Assembly (NCBI GenBank): GCA_046483315.1
Contig: JAWODJ010000013.1
Location: 1 to 14,058 of the forward strand
DNA length: 14,058 nt
Origin: PXAP01 sp046483315
GTDB lineage: Bacteria > Bacteroidota > Bacteroidia > Bacteroidales > PUMT01
Direction: 5' to 3'
Of this stretch, positions 5,862 to 13,836 are shown one piece after another; position 1 is the first letter of the stretch, and every line of letters begins with the position of its first letter. The notes beneath the pieces are model-generated. The model did no database searches. It saw nothing but the letters and a program-made list of their open reading frames with translations, and had not been told where the DNA came from. The translations under genes and the position numbers were made by a program.

Positions 5862-7681
5862 CACGAAAACATCTGCATATCATGCAGTTTACGGTAATAT
5901 CCGTTCAGGGAAAGCAGGTATTCATGTTTGCCCCGTTCAACAATCCTTCCCTCATGCAGCACACAAATTTCATCGGCATACTGAATAGTGGAAAGCCTGT
6001 GTGCTATCACAAGTGATGTCCTGTTCTCCATAAGTTTAAACAATGCATCCTGTACCAGTCTTTCCGATTCAGTGTCCAGAGCAGAAGTGGCTTCATCCAG
6101 TATCAGTATCGGAGGATTTTTAAGCACTGCCCGGGCTATACTGATGCGTTGTCTCTGTCCGCCGGAAAGCTTGCTGCCACGATCACCGATCCTGGTGTAA
6201 TATCCGTGTTTTGAAGAAGTAATAAAGTCATGGGCATTGGCAACCCTGGCTGCTGCAACAACATCCTTTTCGGAAGCATCATCTATTCCGAATGCTATGT
6301 TGTTAAAAAAAGTGTCGTTAAAAAGAATCGGATCCTGGTTGACATTACCCATAAGTTCGCGCAAATCCTTTATTTTATAGTCTTTTACAGAAATACCGTC
6401 AATCAGGATTTCTCCCTTCTCTACATCATAAAATCTGGGCAGCAGGTCCGCCATAGTAGATTTTCCTGAGCCGGACTGGCCTACCAGGGCAATGGTCTTT
6501 CCTTTTTCAATTATAAGATTTATATCCTTCAGCACCTCAAAATAGTCGTAACTGAAGGTAACATTTCTGTATTCAATAGAACTGGTAAGATCTTCAATTG
6601 GCAAAGCTCCCGGCTTTTCCTTTATATTATTGGTAGCGCTTAATACTTCCTGAACCCTGTCAAACGAAGCAAGCCCTTTTTGAACATTGTACATAGCTGC
6701 GGAAAAAGATTTCGAAGGAGCTATGATCAGGTAAAAAAGCATCAGGTAGCCGATAAACTCCTGGGAATTGAGATTTCCCGATTCAGCAAGGACCAGTGAA
6801 GCCCCGTAAACCATAATAATAATCATCACCATGGTTCCAAGAAATTCGCTTAGCGGACTGGCAAGGGCACGTCTTCTTTGCATTTTTATCATTATCCCCG
6901 AGTATAATGAATTGATATTCCGAAAACGCTCCCTCATTTTGTTTTCAGCATTAAAAGCCTTAATTATTCTTAAACCGCCAAGTGTTTCCTCAATAGTTGA
7001 CAGTAAAACCCCCATTTTCTTCTGGCCCCTGAAGGAAGTTTGCCTGAGGGTTCTGCCCAGCCTGCCAATGATAAAACCACTTACCGGTAATAATACCATC
7101 ACAAACAGGGTAAGAGATGTGCTCATGTAAAACAATGCCCCGAGGTATATTATTATCTGAACAGGATCTCTGAAAAGCATTTCGAGGGAACTTACTACAG
7201 AGGTCTCAATTTCCTGAACATCACCTGTCATACGGGCAATTATATCACCTTTTCGTGTTTCCGAGAAATAAGATAATGGCAATATCATTACTTTATCATA
7301 TATCCGGTTTCTGATATCCCTGACAACACCATTGCGGATGGGTGCAAGGTAAAACATGGCAAGGTAATGGGACAGATTCTTAAAGAATGACATACCTATA
7401 ATGAGTACGCTAAGAAACAGCAGGGCGCGTGAAGGTCCCTGGTTTTGAATGATGTTGCTTATATAATAATTGAAGTGTTCTCTGACTGAGTCAAGTGTAT
7501 ATTCAAATTCACCTACAGTGTTTATGACCGGTTCATTCTGAAAAAGTATTCCCAGAAAGGGTATTGCCATAGTAACGGAAAATAGTGCAAACAGGGCTGA
7601 AAAAAGGTTCATCAGAATATTAAGCAGGCCTTTCCGCCAGTAAGGAACAAGAAACTGCAATATCTTCCCGATATTCTTCAT
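5861..7681 (-). CDS. MsbA-like ABC exporter (fused permease and ATPase)
   Basis: 606 residues, one half-transporter that should act as a homodimer in the inner membrane, likely exporting lipid A-type lipids or other hydrophobic substrates. The transmembrane domain occupies about 1-340 (hydrophobic helices near 20-45, 88-110, 168-205 and 283-325). The nucleotide-binding domain follows, with Walker A GQSGSGKST (401-409), Q-loop Gln449 in NVNQDP, signature LSGGQRQR (505-512), Walker B ILILDE (525-530), D-loop SALD and switch His561. All motifs are intact. An insertion-rich loop at about 48-85 between the first two helices is typical of Bacteroidota members. The substrate cannot be fixed from sequence, so MsbA is a family label. 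It follows purB on the same strand after 106 bp without a clear terminator. Its stop codon abuts the duplicated tRNA end. Confidence 0.93.
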   Translation of the reverse strand: MKNIGKILQFLVPYWRKGLLNILMNLFSALFALFSVTMAIPFLGILFQNEPVINTVGEFEYTLDSVREHFNYYISNIIQNQGPSRALLFLSVLIIGMSFFKNLSHYLAMFYLAPIRNGVVRDIRNRIYDKVMILPLSYFSETRKGDIIARMTGDVQEIETSVVSSLEMLFRDPVQIIIYLGALFYMSTSLTLFVMVLLPVSGFIIGRLGRTLRQTSFRGQKKMGVLLSTIEETLGGLRIIKAFNAENKMRERFRNINSLYSGIMIKMQRRRALASPLSEFLGTMVMIIIMVYGASLVLAESGNLNSQEFIGYLMLFYLIIAPSKSFSAAMYNVQKGLASFDRVQEVLSATNNIKEKPGALPIEDLTSSIEYRNVTFSYDYFEVLKDINLIIEKGKTIALVGQSGSGKSTMADLLPRFYDVEKGEILIDGISVKDYKIKDLRELMGNVNQDPILFNDTFFNNIAFGIDDASEKDVVAAARVANAHDFITSSKHGYYTRIGDRGSKLSGGQRQRISIARAVLKNPPILILDEATSALDTESERLVQDALFKLMENRTSLVIAHRLSTIQYADEICVLHEGRIVERGKHEYLLSLNGYYRKLHDMQMFS

Positions 7682-7787
7682 TCGTAATATTTATATTCCG
7701 GCAAATAAAACGTGATTAAATTATATCAGCGTTCCGGGGGTATATATATCTTTCAGAGGGTCATTCATTATAACAGGAAGCCCTTGC

Positions 7788-9137
7788 TTACAAATCCAAA
7801 CCCGTATAATTAAAAGGAGTTATAGATTTAAGCTCCTGTTTTACAATATCATCTACCTTAAGGGAGTCAATAAAAACATTAAAATCCTTTTTATTGATCT
7901 TTTTTCCTTTTCTTGTAAGCTCCTTAAGAGTTTCGTATGGTTTCGGGTATCCCTCCCTTCGCAACACTGTCTGTATTCCTTCAGCTATGACTATCCAGTT
8001 ATTCTCCAGGTCAGAGTCAATTACGGCTTTATTGACTCTGATCTTGCCCAGTCCTCGTAAAACAGATTTAACTGAGAGTATGGTATGGGCCAGGGGGACA
8101 CCAATATTACGGAGGACTGTTGAATCAGTAAGATCGCGCTGCAACCTGGATAAAGGTAATTTCGAGGACAAATGCTCGAAAAAGGCATTGGCTATCCCAA
8201 GATTCCCTTCTGCGTTTTCAAAATCAATAGGATTAACTTTATGTGGCATTGCTGATGAGCCTACCTCACCCTTTTTAATGGATTGCTTAAAATAATCCAT
8301 TGAAACATAAGTCCACATATCTCTGCAAAGATCTATCAAAATGGTATTTACACGCTTAAGGTTGTCAAATATTGCGGCCAGGTTATCATAATGCTCAATC
8401 TGTGTGGTTACCTGGCTTCTGTCCAGTCCGAGAATCTCATTCACAAAATGATTTCCAAACGCAACCCAGTCCGTCGACGGAAATGCCACATGATGAGCGT
8501 TAAAATTACCTGTAGCACCACCAAACTTGGCTGAGCAGGGTATAGCCTTAAGTAGCCCCAGCTGTTTATTTATTCTTTCTGTGAAAACTTTTATTTCCTT
8601 ACCCAGTCTGGTCGGTGATGCAGGTTGTCCGTGTGTTTTTGACAGCATTGCAATTTCAGCCCATTCCTCCTCTAATTCCTGTAATTTATTCAGAAGTTTT
8701 TCAATAACAGGATAATATACTTCATGAATTGCATTGCGCAAAGACAGTGGCACAGCAGTATTATTTATATCCTGGCTCGTTAATCCGAAATGAACAAATT
8801 CAGTGTAGTCCTCAAGTCCATAATCTTTGAAAGCATCCTTAATAAAATACTCTACAGCCTTGACATCATGATTTGTGCTATTTTCAATCTCCTTCACTTT
8901 TCCGGCATCTTCAAGTGTGAAATCGTCATAAATCTTTCTTATATCTTCCAGTGTCTTGCGGCTGATACCTTTAAGTGCAGGAAGGGGAATGTCACACAAG
9001 GCAATGAAATACTCTATCTCGACATAGATGCGGTATCTTATCAATGCAAATTCTGAAAAAAAAACAGCAAGTTCATCAACCTGCTGACGGTACCTCCCGT
9101 CAATGGGTGATAACGCTGAAAGCTTACTAATATCCAT
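7788..9137 (-). CDS. purB: Adenylosuccinate lyase
   Basis: 449 residues, colinear with E. coli PurB (456). It cleaves SAICAR to AICAR and adenylosuccinate to AMP, releasing fumarate, in cytosolic purine synthesis. The N-terminus LSALSPIDGRYRQQVDEL matches the E. coli-type subgroup. Other landmarks are NHDVKAVEYF (89-98), the general-acid region SKTHGQPASPT (166-176, His169) and TTQIEHYDNLA. The fumarase/lyase signature GSSAMPHKVNPIDFEN (293-308) carries the catalytic loop serines Ser294/Ser295, and RDLTDSTVLRN (334-344) follows. All known catalytic positions are present. It is divergent from nfeD with 166 bp between starts, and a TACCTTTG promoter element lies 27 bp before its ATG. No other purine genes are adjacent. 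Confidence 0.97.
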   Translation of the reverse strand: MDISKLSALSPIDGRYRQQVDELAVFFSEFALIRYRIYVEIEYFIALCDIPLPALKGISRKTLEDIRKIYDDFTLEDAGKVKEIENSTNHDVKAVEYFIKDAFKDYGLEDYTEFVHFGLTSQDINNTAVPLSLRNAIHEVYYPVIEKLLNKLQELEEEWAEIAMLSKTHGQPASPTRLGKEIKVFTERINKQLGLLKAIPCSAKFGGATGNFNAHHVAFPSTDWVAFGNHFVNEILGLDRSQVTTQIEHYDNLAAIFDNLKRVNTILIDLCRDMWTYVSMDYFKQSIKKGEVGSSAMPHKVNPIDFENAEGNLGIANAFFEHLSSKLPLSRLQRDLTDSTVLRNIGVPLAHTILSVKSVLRGLGKIRVNKAVIDSDLENNWIVIAEGIQTVLRREGYPKPYETLKELTRKGKKINKKDFNVFIDSLKVDDIVKQELKSITPFNYTGLDL

Positions 9138-9163
9138 TTTGCCCGGATTTTTATGAATAGGGG

Positions 9164-9171
9164 CAAAGGTA
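9164..9171 (-). promoter_or_regulatory. Putative -7 element for purB
   Basis: On the minus strand TACCTTTG (9171-9164) matches TAnnTTTG, 26 bp before the purB start at 9137. No clear TTTG -33 box is seen at the expected distance. Confidence 0.5.
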
Positions 9172-9209
9172 TAAAAAATATAAACTTTAACTGAACGAAA
9201 AACAAATTA

Positions 9210-9259
9210 TGAACAGATCATAAATTATCTTATTTTTGTAAGGGATCACGATCTGTTCA
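9210..9259 (+). promoter_or_regulatory. Putative nfeD promoter framed by a 10-bp inverted repeat
   Basis: TATTTTTG (9231-9238) matches the -7 consensus on the plus strand. It is flanked symmetrically by TGAACAGATC (9210-9219) and its exact reverse complement GATCTGTTCA (9250-9259). The symmetry centre falls within the -7 element. This could be a bipartite operator or a large hairpin. The rest of the purB-nfeD interval holds only the purB promoter candidate. Confidence 0.4.
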
Positions 9260-9303
9260 ATCTCCCTTAAACAATATAGTTAAGAGCTTAATCTGTAACA
9301 AAC

Positions 9304-10716
9304 ATGATAAGAACAGGATATTACAGCAGGGTTGCATCTGTATTTGTGATACTTTCCCTGATATCTAATCTCGCTTCAGCCGACACTATTCCGGATAAAG
9401 AAAATCTGGTTTACAAGTTTGATATGAAAACCGAAGTCGGCCCGGCACTGTGGAGGCAGACACAACAGAGTTTTGAGGAAGCATCAGAACTTGGTGCAGA
9501 CTATATTCTTATTCATATGAATACTTATGGCGGACTTGTACAGGCAGCCGATTCAATACGTACCAGGATACTTAACACACAAATACCTGTAATAGTTTAC
9601 ATTGACAATAATGCCATATCAGCAGGCGCGTTAATTGCAATTGCAGCCCAGCAAATATTTATGCGGCCCGGGGGCAGTATTGGAGCAGCTACTGTGGTTG
9701 ATGCCTCGGGAGCAGCCGTGCCGGACAAATTCCAGTCATTTATGAGGGCAGCAATGAGAGCCACTGCAGAGTCACATGGCAAAGATACCCTGATAACTGA
9801 GAATGATACCATTATCAAATGGTATCGTGATCCAATAATTGCCGAGGCAATGGTAGATCCGCGGACATACATACCAGGCATAATAGACACCGGAAAAGTT
9901 CTTACACTGACAAGTGAAGAAGCTATGGAAGTTGGCTATTGTGAAGGTTTTGCAACGAACATCCCCGGGTTGCTGGAAAAAGCGGGGATTGAGAATTACA
10001 CTATTGTGGAGTATGAACTTACTTCAATGGAATCTGTAATTGGTTTCCTTATTAATCCTGTTTTTCAGAGTTTGCTTATTATGATTATTATCGGCGGACT
10101 TTACTTTGAGCTTCAGACCCCCGGAATAGGATTTCCTCTCGGAGCCGCCATACTGGCAGCAATTCTATATTTTGCCCCTCTGTATCTGGAAGGGATTGCC
10201 CAGAACTGGGAAATAGTAATTTTCGTGGCGGGAATAATACTTCTTGCTGTCGAGATATTTGTTATACCCGGATTCGGAGTTGCCGGCATAGCCGGGATCA
10301 TTCTTATGGTAACCGGACTTACACTGGCAATGATAGACAATATTGTATGGGAATTTGAAGGGGCTGGAATTGAACCGTTTATTAAATCATTGTTCCTTGT
10401 TATTTTCAGTGCATTCATTGCGCTTGTCGGATCAATATCTATTAGCCGACGATTACTGGACACAAGTTTGTTTTCTCATCTCATTTTAAGTTCAACCCAG
10501 AGCAAGGATGAAGGTTACACAAGTTTCGACTCCAGATTCAATGACCTGACCGGTAAATCAGGCACTGCATCTACCTCGCTCCGCCCCTCAGGACGTGTGG
10601 AAATAGATTATGAACAATACGATGCAAAATCACTGGTAGGATTTATTGACAAAGGAGAAAAAGTTAAAGTGGTTAAATTCGAAACAGGCCAGGTATATGT
10701 GGTTAAAGAAACATAA
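9304..10716 (+). CDS. NfeD-family membrane-bound serine protease (ClpP class)
   Basis: 470 residues, full-length NfeD type. A signal peptide at 1-26 ends LASA before Asp27. A ClpP/SppA-like protease domain spans about 33-240, with the oxyanion glycines in MNTYGGLV (72-79), nucleophile Ser106 in DNNAISAGALIAIAA (101-115) and probable general-base Lys142 (PDKFQSF), matching the Ser-Lys dyad known from archaeal 1510-N. About five membrane helices follow between 247 and 380. The C-terminal NfeD OB-fold is at about 415-470 (GKSGTASTSLRPSGRVEI...). The family is thought to act with stomatin/flotillin partners in membrane quality control. The usual partner floA does not follow; a small HTH gene does, after 99 bp. 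The start was chosen for the intact signal peptide. Confidence 0.94.
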   Translation: MIRTGYYSRVASVFVILSLISNLASADTIPDKENLVYKFDMKTEVGPALWRQTQQSFEEASELGADYILIHMNTYGGLVQAADSIRTRILNTQIPVIVYIDNNAISAGALIAIAAQQIFMRPGGSIGAATVVDASGAAVPDKFQSFMRAAMRATAESHGKDTLITENDTIIKWYRDPIIAEAMVDPRTYIPGIIDTGKVLTLTSEEAMEVGYCEGFATNIPGLLEKAGIENYTIVEYELTSMESVIGFLINPVFQSLLIMIIIGGLYFELQTPGIGFPLGAAILAAILYFAPLYLEGIAQNWEIVIFVAGIILLAVEIFVIPGFGVAGIAGIILMVTGLTLAMIDNIVWEFEGAGIEPFIKSLFLVIFSAFIALVGSISISRRLLDTSLFSHLILSSTQSKDEGYTSFDSRFNDLTGKSGTASTSLRPSGRVEIDYEQYDAKSLVGFIDKGEKVKVVKFETGQVYVVKET

Positions 10717-10815
10717 ATTTCAAACCTTTTTTTGAAATTGTTAACCTTTAAAAAACAAAATCATTACTTTTATAGATCTGATAACTCATATTTATTAACC
10801 CTTTAAAAAAGTGAT

Positions 10816-11067
10816 ATGACTATAACATTCAATGAACTGCGCAAGATAAAAGACAGCTTGCCGGATGGAAGCATTAAAAAAATCGCAAATAAATTGGATC
10901 TGAGAGTGGAAACAGTCAGGAATTATTTTGGGGGAGCAAATTACGAGGAGGGCGAAACCGTTGGCATCCATCTGGAAAAAGGTCCGAACGGGGGAATAGT
11001 TGTATTGGATGATACCACAATACTGGAAATGGCAAAGGAGATACTTGAAAAAGAGGGTGTCAACTAA
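10816..11067 (+). CDS. Small HTH DNA-binding protein (Bacteroidota type)
   Basis: 83 residues. The segment GSIKKIANKLDLRVETVRNYFGG (18-40) reads as a helix-turn-helix. After it come a charged GETVGIHLEKGPNGGIVVLDD stretch, probably beta strands, and a C-terminal amphipathic helix TTILEMAKEILEK. I associate this arrangement with short uncharacterised DNA-binding proteins common in Bacteroidota; no function is known to me. It follows nfeD by 99 bp in the same direction and is closed by a strong terminator, so it could be the last gene of an nfeD unit or have its own promoter. A weak TACTTTTA at 10765-10772 is the only promoter hint. Too small for a repressor with an effector domain, so it may act as an architectural or local regulator. 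Confidence 0.85.
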   Translation: MTITFNELRKIKDSLPDGSIKKIANKLDLRVETVRNYFGGANYEEGETVGIHLEKGPNGGIVVLDDTTILEMAKEILEKEGVN

Positions 11068-11090
11068 ATCAGGCAGATTTTTCTTCACAG

Positions 11091-11119
11091 GCAGAAAAGA
11101 GCTCTTTTCTGCTTTTTTT
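11091..11119 (+). terminator. Strong Rho-independent terminator
   Basis: GCAGAAAAGAG and its perfect complement CTCTTTTCTGC (11091-11101 with 11102-11112) form a 22-bp palindrome followed by seven T residues, 23 bp after the small HTH gene. The next gene starts only 10 bp after the T-tract. Confidence 0.93.
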
Positions 11120-11129
11120 ATTTTATTCC

Positions 11130-11981
11130 ATGGTGATCCTGCAAAAAAAAATATTATCCGATACCGAACATAAACTTTTGCCTGTCCTTTTTAAGTACTG
11201 CCGGTCATTGTTTGCCGGTTGTCATTTACCATCCCACGACCATCACCACCATCTGCGTGTATGGCATTATGCAAAGGACATTCTGCTTGAATTGTCAGAA
11301 AAAGGTATACAATTAAGCTCAAATCAGGTTTCATTGCTTATGCTTTCTGTCTTTTTTCATGACACAGGACTTACCAAAACTCTCGATAAAATGCATGGCC
11401 TTGAAAGTATGAGGATATGCCGCGATTTTCTTGATAGAAATCCGGAATTGTTTACTGTTGATGTGTATGATGCTCTGCGGGCAATTGAATTACATGATAA
11501 AAAAGAGTCACCTGCTTTCATGAACCGTTACACTGAACCTGATATTCTTGAAATTCTTGCAATCAGTGATGATGCAGATGCTTACGGGCCTGTGGGTGTA
11601 CTAAGGTATGCCGAAATATATCTCCTCAGGGGGATATCATATTCTTCTCTCCCGGGCATGGTTCTCAAGAACATGTTTCACAGGTTTGAATTTCTTTCTT
11701 CCCGGTCGTGGGTACCGGAAATGTTCTTTGAAAAACATAAAAGCCGGTATAATTATGCAAAAAATTTCTACCTGGAAATGGAAATGCAACAACAATCGGG
11801 ATCAATATACCATACAAACCGGAAAATCCTTGAAACATATATGAACAAGATAGTCAAAGATAAGATGGATATACAGAAATTTGCCGGAGAGCTTATTAAA
11901 AGTGACAATCAGAGAATCAGGGATTTCGGGATCAGCCTCTCCTGCGAGAATGATTCCTGTAACTACTGTTATTCTTCCTGA
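11130..11981 (+). CDS. HD-domain phosphohydrolase-like protein
   Basis: 283 residues. The metal-binding HD pattern is visible: histidines in SHDHHHHLRVWHYAKDI (35-51), the His77-Asp78 pair in SVFFHDTGLTK (73-83), His89, His122-Asp123 (ELHDKK) and acidic DDADAYG (147-153). The spacing is that of the HD superfamily, whose members hydrolyse nucleotides or cyclic (di)nucleotides; the substrate here is unknown. The C-terminal 130 residues are mostly helical without a recognised domain and end in a small cysteine cluster (CENDSCNYCYSS). Nothing in the fold suggests an HD-GYP protein. The ATG at 11130 is the only methionine before the HD motif, but it lies just 10 bp after a strong terminator. That leaves no conventional promoter between them; either the promoter overlaps the terminator or transcription depends on read-through. 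Confidence 0.82.
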   Translation: MVILQKKILSDTEHKLLPVLFKYCRSLFAGCHLPSHDHHHHLRVWHYAKDILLELSEKGIQLSSNQVSLLMLSVFFHDTGLTKTLDKMHGLESMRICRDFLDRNPELFTVDVYDALRAIELHDKKESPAFMNRYTEPDILEILAISDDADAYGPVGVLRYAEIYLLRGISYSSLPGMVLKNMFHRFEFLSSRSWVPEMFFEKHKSRYNYAKNFYLEMEMQQQSGSIYHTNRKILETYMNKIVKDKMDIQKFAGELIKSDNQRIRDFGISLSCENDSCNYCYSS

Positions 11982-12050
11982 TTTCATAATATGATTCCGC
12001 CACTGCAATATTTTTTTATTGTTTAACTTGCAGGTTGAAAAGTTGCAGCA

Positions 12051-13376
12051 ATGGATGAACGTTTCAAAGCTTTTATCAAATCTGAAAAATTATTTGACAA
12101 GTCCGATACTCTGCTTATGGGGATAAGCGGAGGAATTGATTCTATGGTAATGCTTTACATTTTGCTGAAATCTGGTTTTTCCGTGGCTGCGGCACATTGC
12201 AATTTCAGGCTCAGAGGTGAAGAGTCAGACAAAGACCAGTTGTTCGTAGAAGATGAGTGTAAAAAAAATAACATCATTTGCTACTCAAAAGTATTTGATA
12301 CTTTGAGTTATTCACGTGAAAGGGGAATTTCCCTGCAAATGGCAGCACGTGATCTGCGATATTCCTGGTTTAACGAGATTGTTTCAAAAGAAAATCATTC
12401 ATTTATTGCAATTGCACATAATAAAAATGACCTGGCAGAAACATTTCTTATCAACCTATTAAGGGGTACAGGAATCAGGGGACTGTCAGGAATAAAACCA
12501 GTTACCGGCAACATTGTGAGACCACTTCTTTTTGCCGGAAGAGATGAAATAATCAAATATGCCGGGGAACATAATATTCCCTTCAGGGAGGATTCAACCA
12601 ATAAGGAAACAAAATATATACGCAACAGTATAAGACACAATATAATACCTCAGTTTGAGAAGATTTCAGATGCTTTTGTCAATAATATTTATGAAACTGC
12701 CGGAAGACTTAAAGATGTAGAAACCGTTTACTCGGAAACACTTGAAAACAGATTTAACGATCTCTTCAAAAGAACGGGAAGCGATTACAAGGTGTCCATT
12801 AATTCCCTTTTATCATTAACCCCTCTGGCAACTATTCTTTATGAATTCCTCCGGAGATGGAATTTTCCAAGAGAACTGATACCCGACATTATTGCATCAA
12901 TGGAGTCCATATCCGGAAAACGTTTCTATTCACCTACACACCGCCTTGTTAAAGACAGAGACTATCTTATTATAACTCCTGTACCCAAAGAAACAATCAG
13001 CCGTTATTATATTGAAGAAGGGGTAAGTGAACTCGAACGCCCGATTAAGCTTAAAATATCTGTTTTAAAAAATCACAGTAGTTTCAGGATACCTTCAAAT
13101 CCAAAAATTGCCTGTCTTGACATGAATATGATTCATTTTCCGCTAATACTGAGAAAATGGCAAAAGGGTGACTATTTTCAGCCCCTGGGTCTGACCGGAC
13201 TAAAAAAATTAAGTGACTTTTTTATTGACAATAAATTCTCTCTTGTAGAAAAGGAGAAAACGTGGCTTCTCGCATCTGGTAATCGTCTTGCCTGGATAAT
13301 CGGCCACCGCATTGATGAAAGATTTAAGATAACGGACAGAACAACAGAAATACTTATGCTTACCCTTTTGGAGTAA
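12051..13376 (+). CDS. tilS: tRNA(Ile)-lysidine synthase
   Basis: 441 residues, full-length TilS. It ligates lysine to C34 of the CAU-anticodon tRNA-Ile using ATP, changing its reading from AUG to AUA, an essential step. The N-terminal PP-loop ATPase contains SGGIDS (26-31), AHCNFRLRGEESD (48-60) and IAHNKNDLAETFLINLLRGTGIRGLSGI (121-148). The usual H-H-x-D-D-Q/x is H-N-x-N-D-L here, a mild deviation in which Asp127 remains. VRPLL and REDSTN with RNSIRHNIIP (about 192-201) are typical TilS motifs. The C-terminal TilS domain is seen in LRKWQKGDYFQPLGLTGLKKLSDFFID. The start at 12051 gives the expected N-terminus. It follows the HD gene by 69 bp with no terminator between, so the two may be cotranscribed. 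Its last 17 bases overlap the convergent lycopene cyclase-domain gene. Confidence 0.96.
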   Translation: MDERFKAFIKSEKLFDKSDTLLMGISGGIDSMVMLYILLKSGFSVAAAHCNFRLRGEESDKDQLFVEDECKKNNIICYSKVFDTLSYSRERGISLQMAARDLRYSWFNEIVSKENHSFIAIAHNKNDLAETFLINLLRGTGIRGLSGIKPVTGNIVRPLLFAGRDEIIKYAGEHNIPFREDSTNKETKYIRNSIRHNIIPQFEKISDAFVNNIYETAGRLKDVETVYSETLENRFNDLFKRTGSDYKVSINSLLSLTPLATILYEFLRRWNFPRELIPDIIASMESISGKRFYSPTHRLVKDRDYLIITPVPKETISRYYIEEGVSELERPIKLKISVLKNHSSFRIPSNPKIACLDMNMIHFPLILRKWQKGDYFQPLGLTGLKKLSDFFIDNKFSLVEKEKTWLLASGNRLAWIIGHRIDERFKITDRTTEILMLTLLE

Positions 13377-13725
13377 TGAGACTCCTGTATATTCTTTTTT
13401 TCTTAAAATATTCAAAAAAAGAGATATTCATAAGGACAAGTAATAATCCATATACAGAATCCTCAACAGGAATGGTAAATATCCTGATTGAAAGGTTCTG
13501 GGAATTATCATACCATACAACCTCTTCTTCAATAAATGACCCTGTCAGCAGACCGTTAATTATTAAAAAAGGGATCAGCAGAATCATATACGAAAAGTAA
13601 AACCTTCCCAGCCAGCTTGTTTTAAGAATAAATTCATGATAAAGGATGAAAGCTGCTGTAATAAAGAAAGTAACCGCAGTATAAAGTTTGTCTGTATTAA
13701 AAATTGCCACAATTAAAAGAACCGA
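13360..13725 (-). CDS. Lycopene cyclase-domain membrane protein, C-terminal part only, 5' end cut at a junction
   Basis: The readable protein runs VLLIVAIFNTDKLYTAVTF and on to KKKRIYRSLITPKG, with four hydrophobic helices. The region IPFLIINGLLTG...VVWYDNSQNLSIRIFTIPVEDSVYGLLLVLMNISFFEYF carries the lycopene cyclase-domain features: a polar strip, RIFTIPVED-xxYG and the terminal helix ending in Glu. CrtYcd/CarR-type proteins normally have two such repeats in about 230 residues; only the second is present. The GTG at 13708-13710 could start translation on paper, but the frame continues upstream in family-like sequence to about 13725, so the gene is truncated by the foreign DNA at the window end. 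The family role is cyclising lycopene in carotenoid synthesis at the membrane, so the host probably makes carotenoids. Whether the product is beta-carotene cannot be told. Confidence 0.75.
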   Translation of the reverse strand, partial: SVLLIVAIFNTDKLYTAVTFFITAAFILYHEFILKTSWLGRFYFSYMILLIPFLIINGLLTGSFIEEEVVWYDNSQNLSIRIFTIPVEDSVYGLLLVLMNISFFEYFKKKRIYRSLITPKG

Positions 13726-13836
13726 AGAACCTGGTATCCCTTTTCAGCCAGGTATATCTTAAGCTCACCCGGCAGGGGGTCTTTTGGATCTGCAAACAGG
13801 ATGGTCTTGGCTCTCCCCATCTGGTTTCCCATCCAT
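13722..13836. other. Junction segment between Bacteroidota-like DNA and high-GC DNA
   Basis: Between the last lycopene cyclase-like codon and the first CobQ-like codon lies a piece assignable to neither. One minus-strand frame (13820-13713) reads 35 residues, MGRAKTILFADPKDPL and on to KGYQVLRFF; the start looks like a receiver-type first strand and helix but is too short to name. ACCTGG/CCAGGT (13730-13735 with 13748-13753) form a short inverted repeat near the boundary. The mixture suggests one or two artificial joins. Confidence 0.55.

Noticed and set aside
5786..9251. Shared 11-mer AGGGATCACGA at 5786-5796 and 9241-9251
   Set aside because: Only two copies in unrelated contexts, without flanking similarity; probably coincidental.
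10716..10739. Hairpin AATTTCAAA/TTTGAAATT after nfeD as a terminator
   Set aside because: The stem is almost purely A/T and has no T-tract after it, so it is too weak to call.
12003..12048. Three TTGCAG/CTGCAA motifs in front of tilS
   Set aside because: Hexamers in an AT-rich spacer with uneven spacing; chance is likely.
13708..13710. GTG as the start of a complete 116-residue membrane protein
   Set aside because: The frame continues upstream in family-like sequence, and the domain family needs another repeat before it. The start is an artefact of the truncation.
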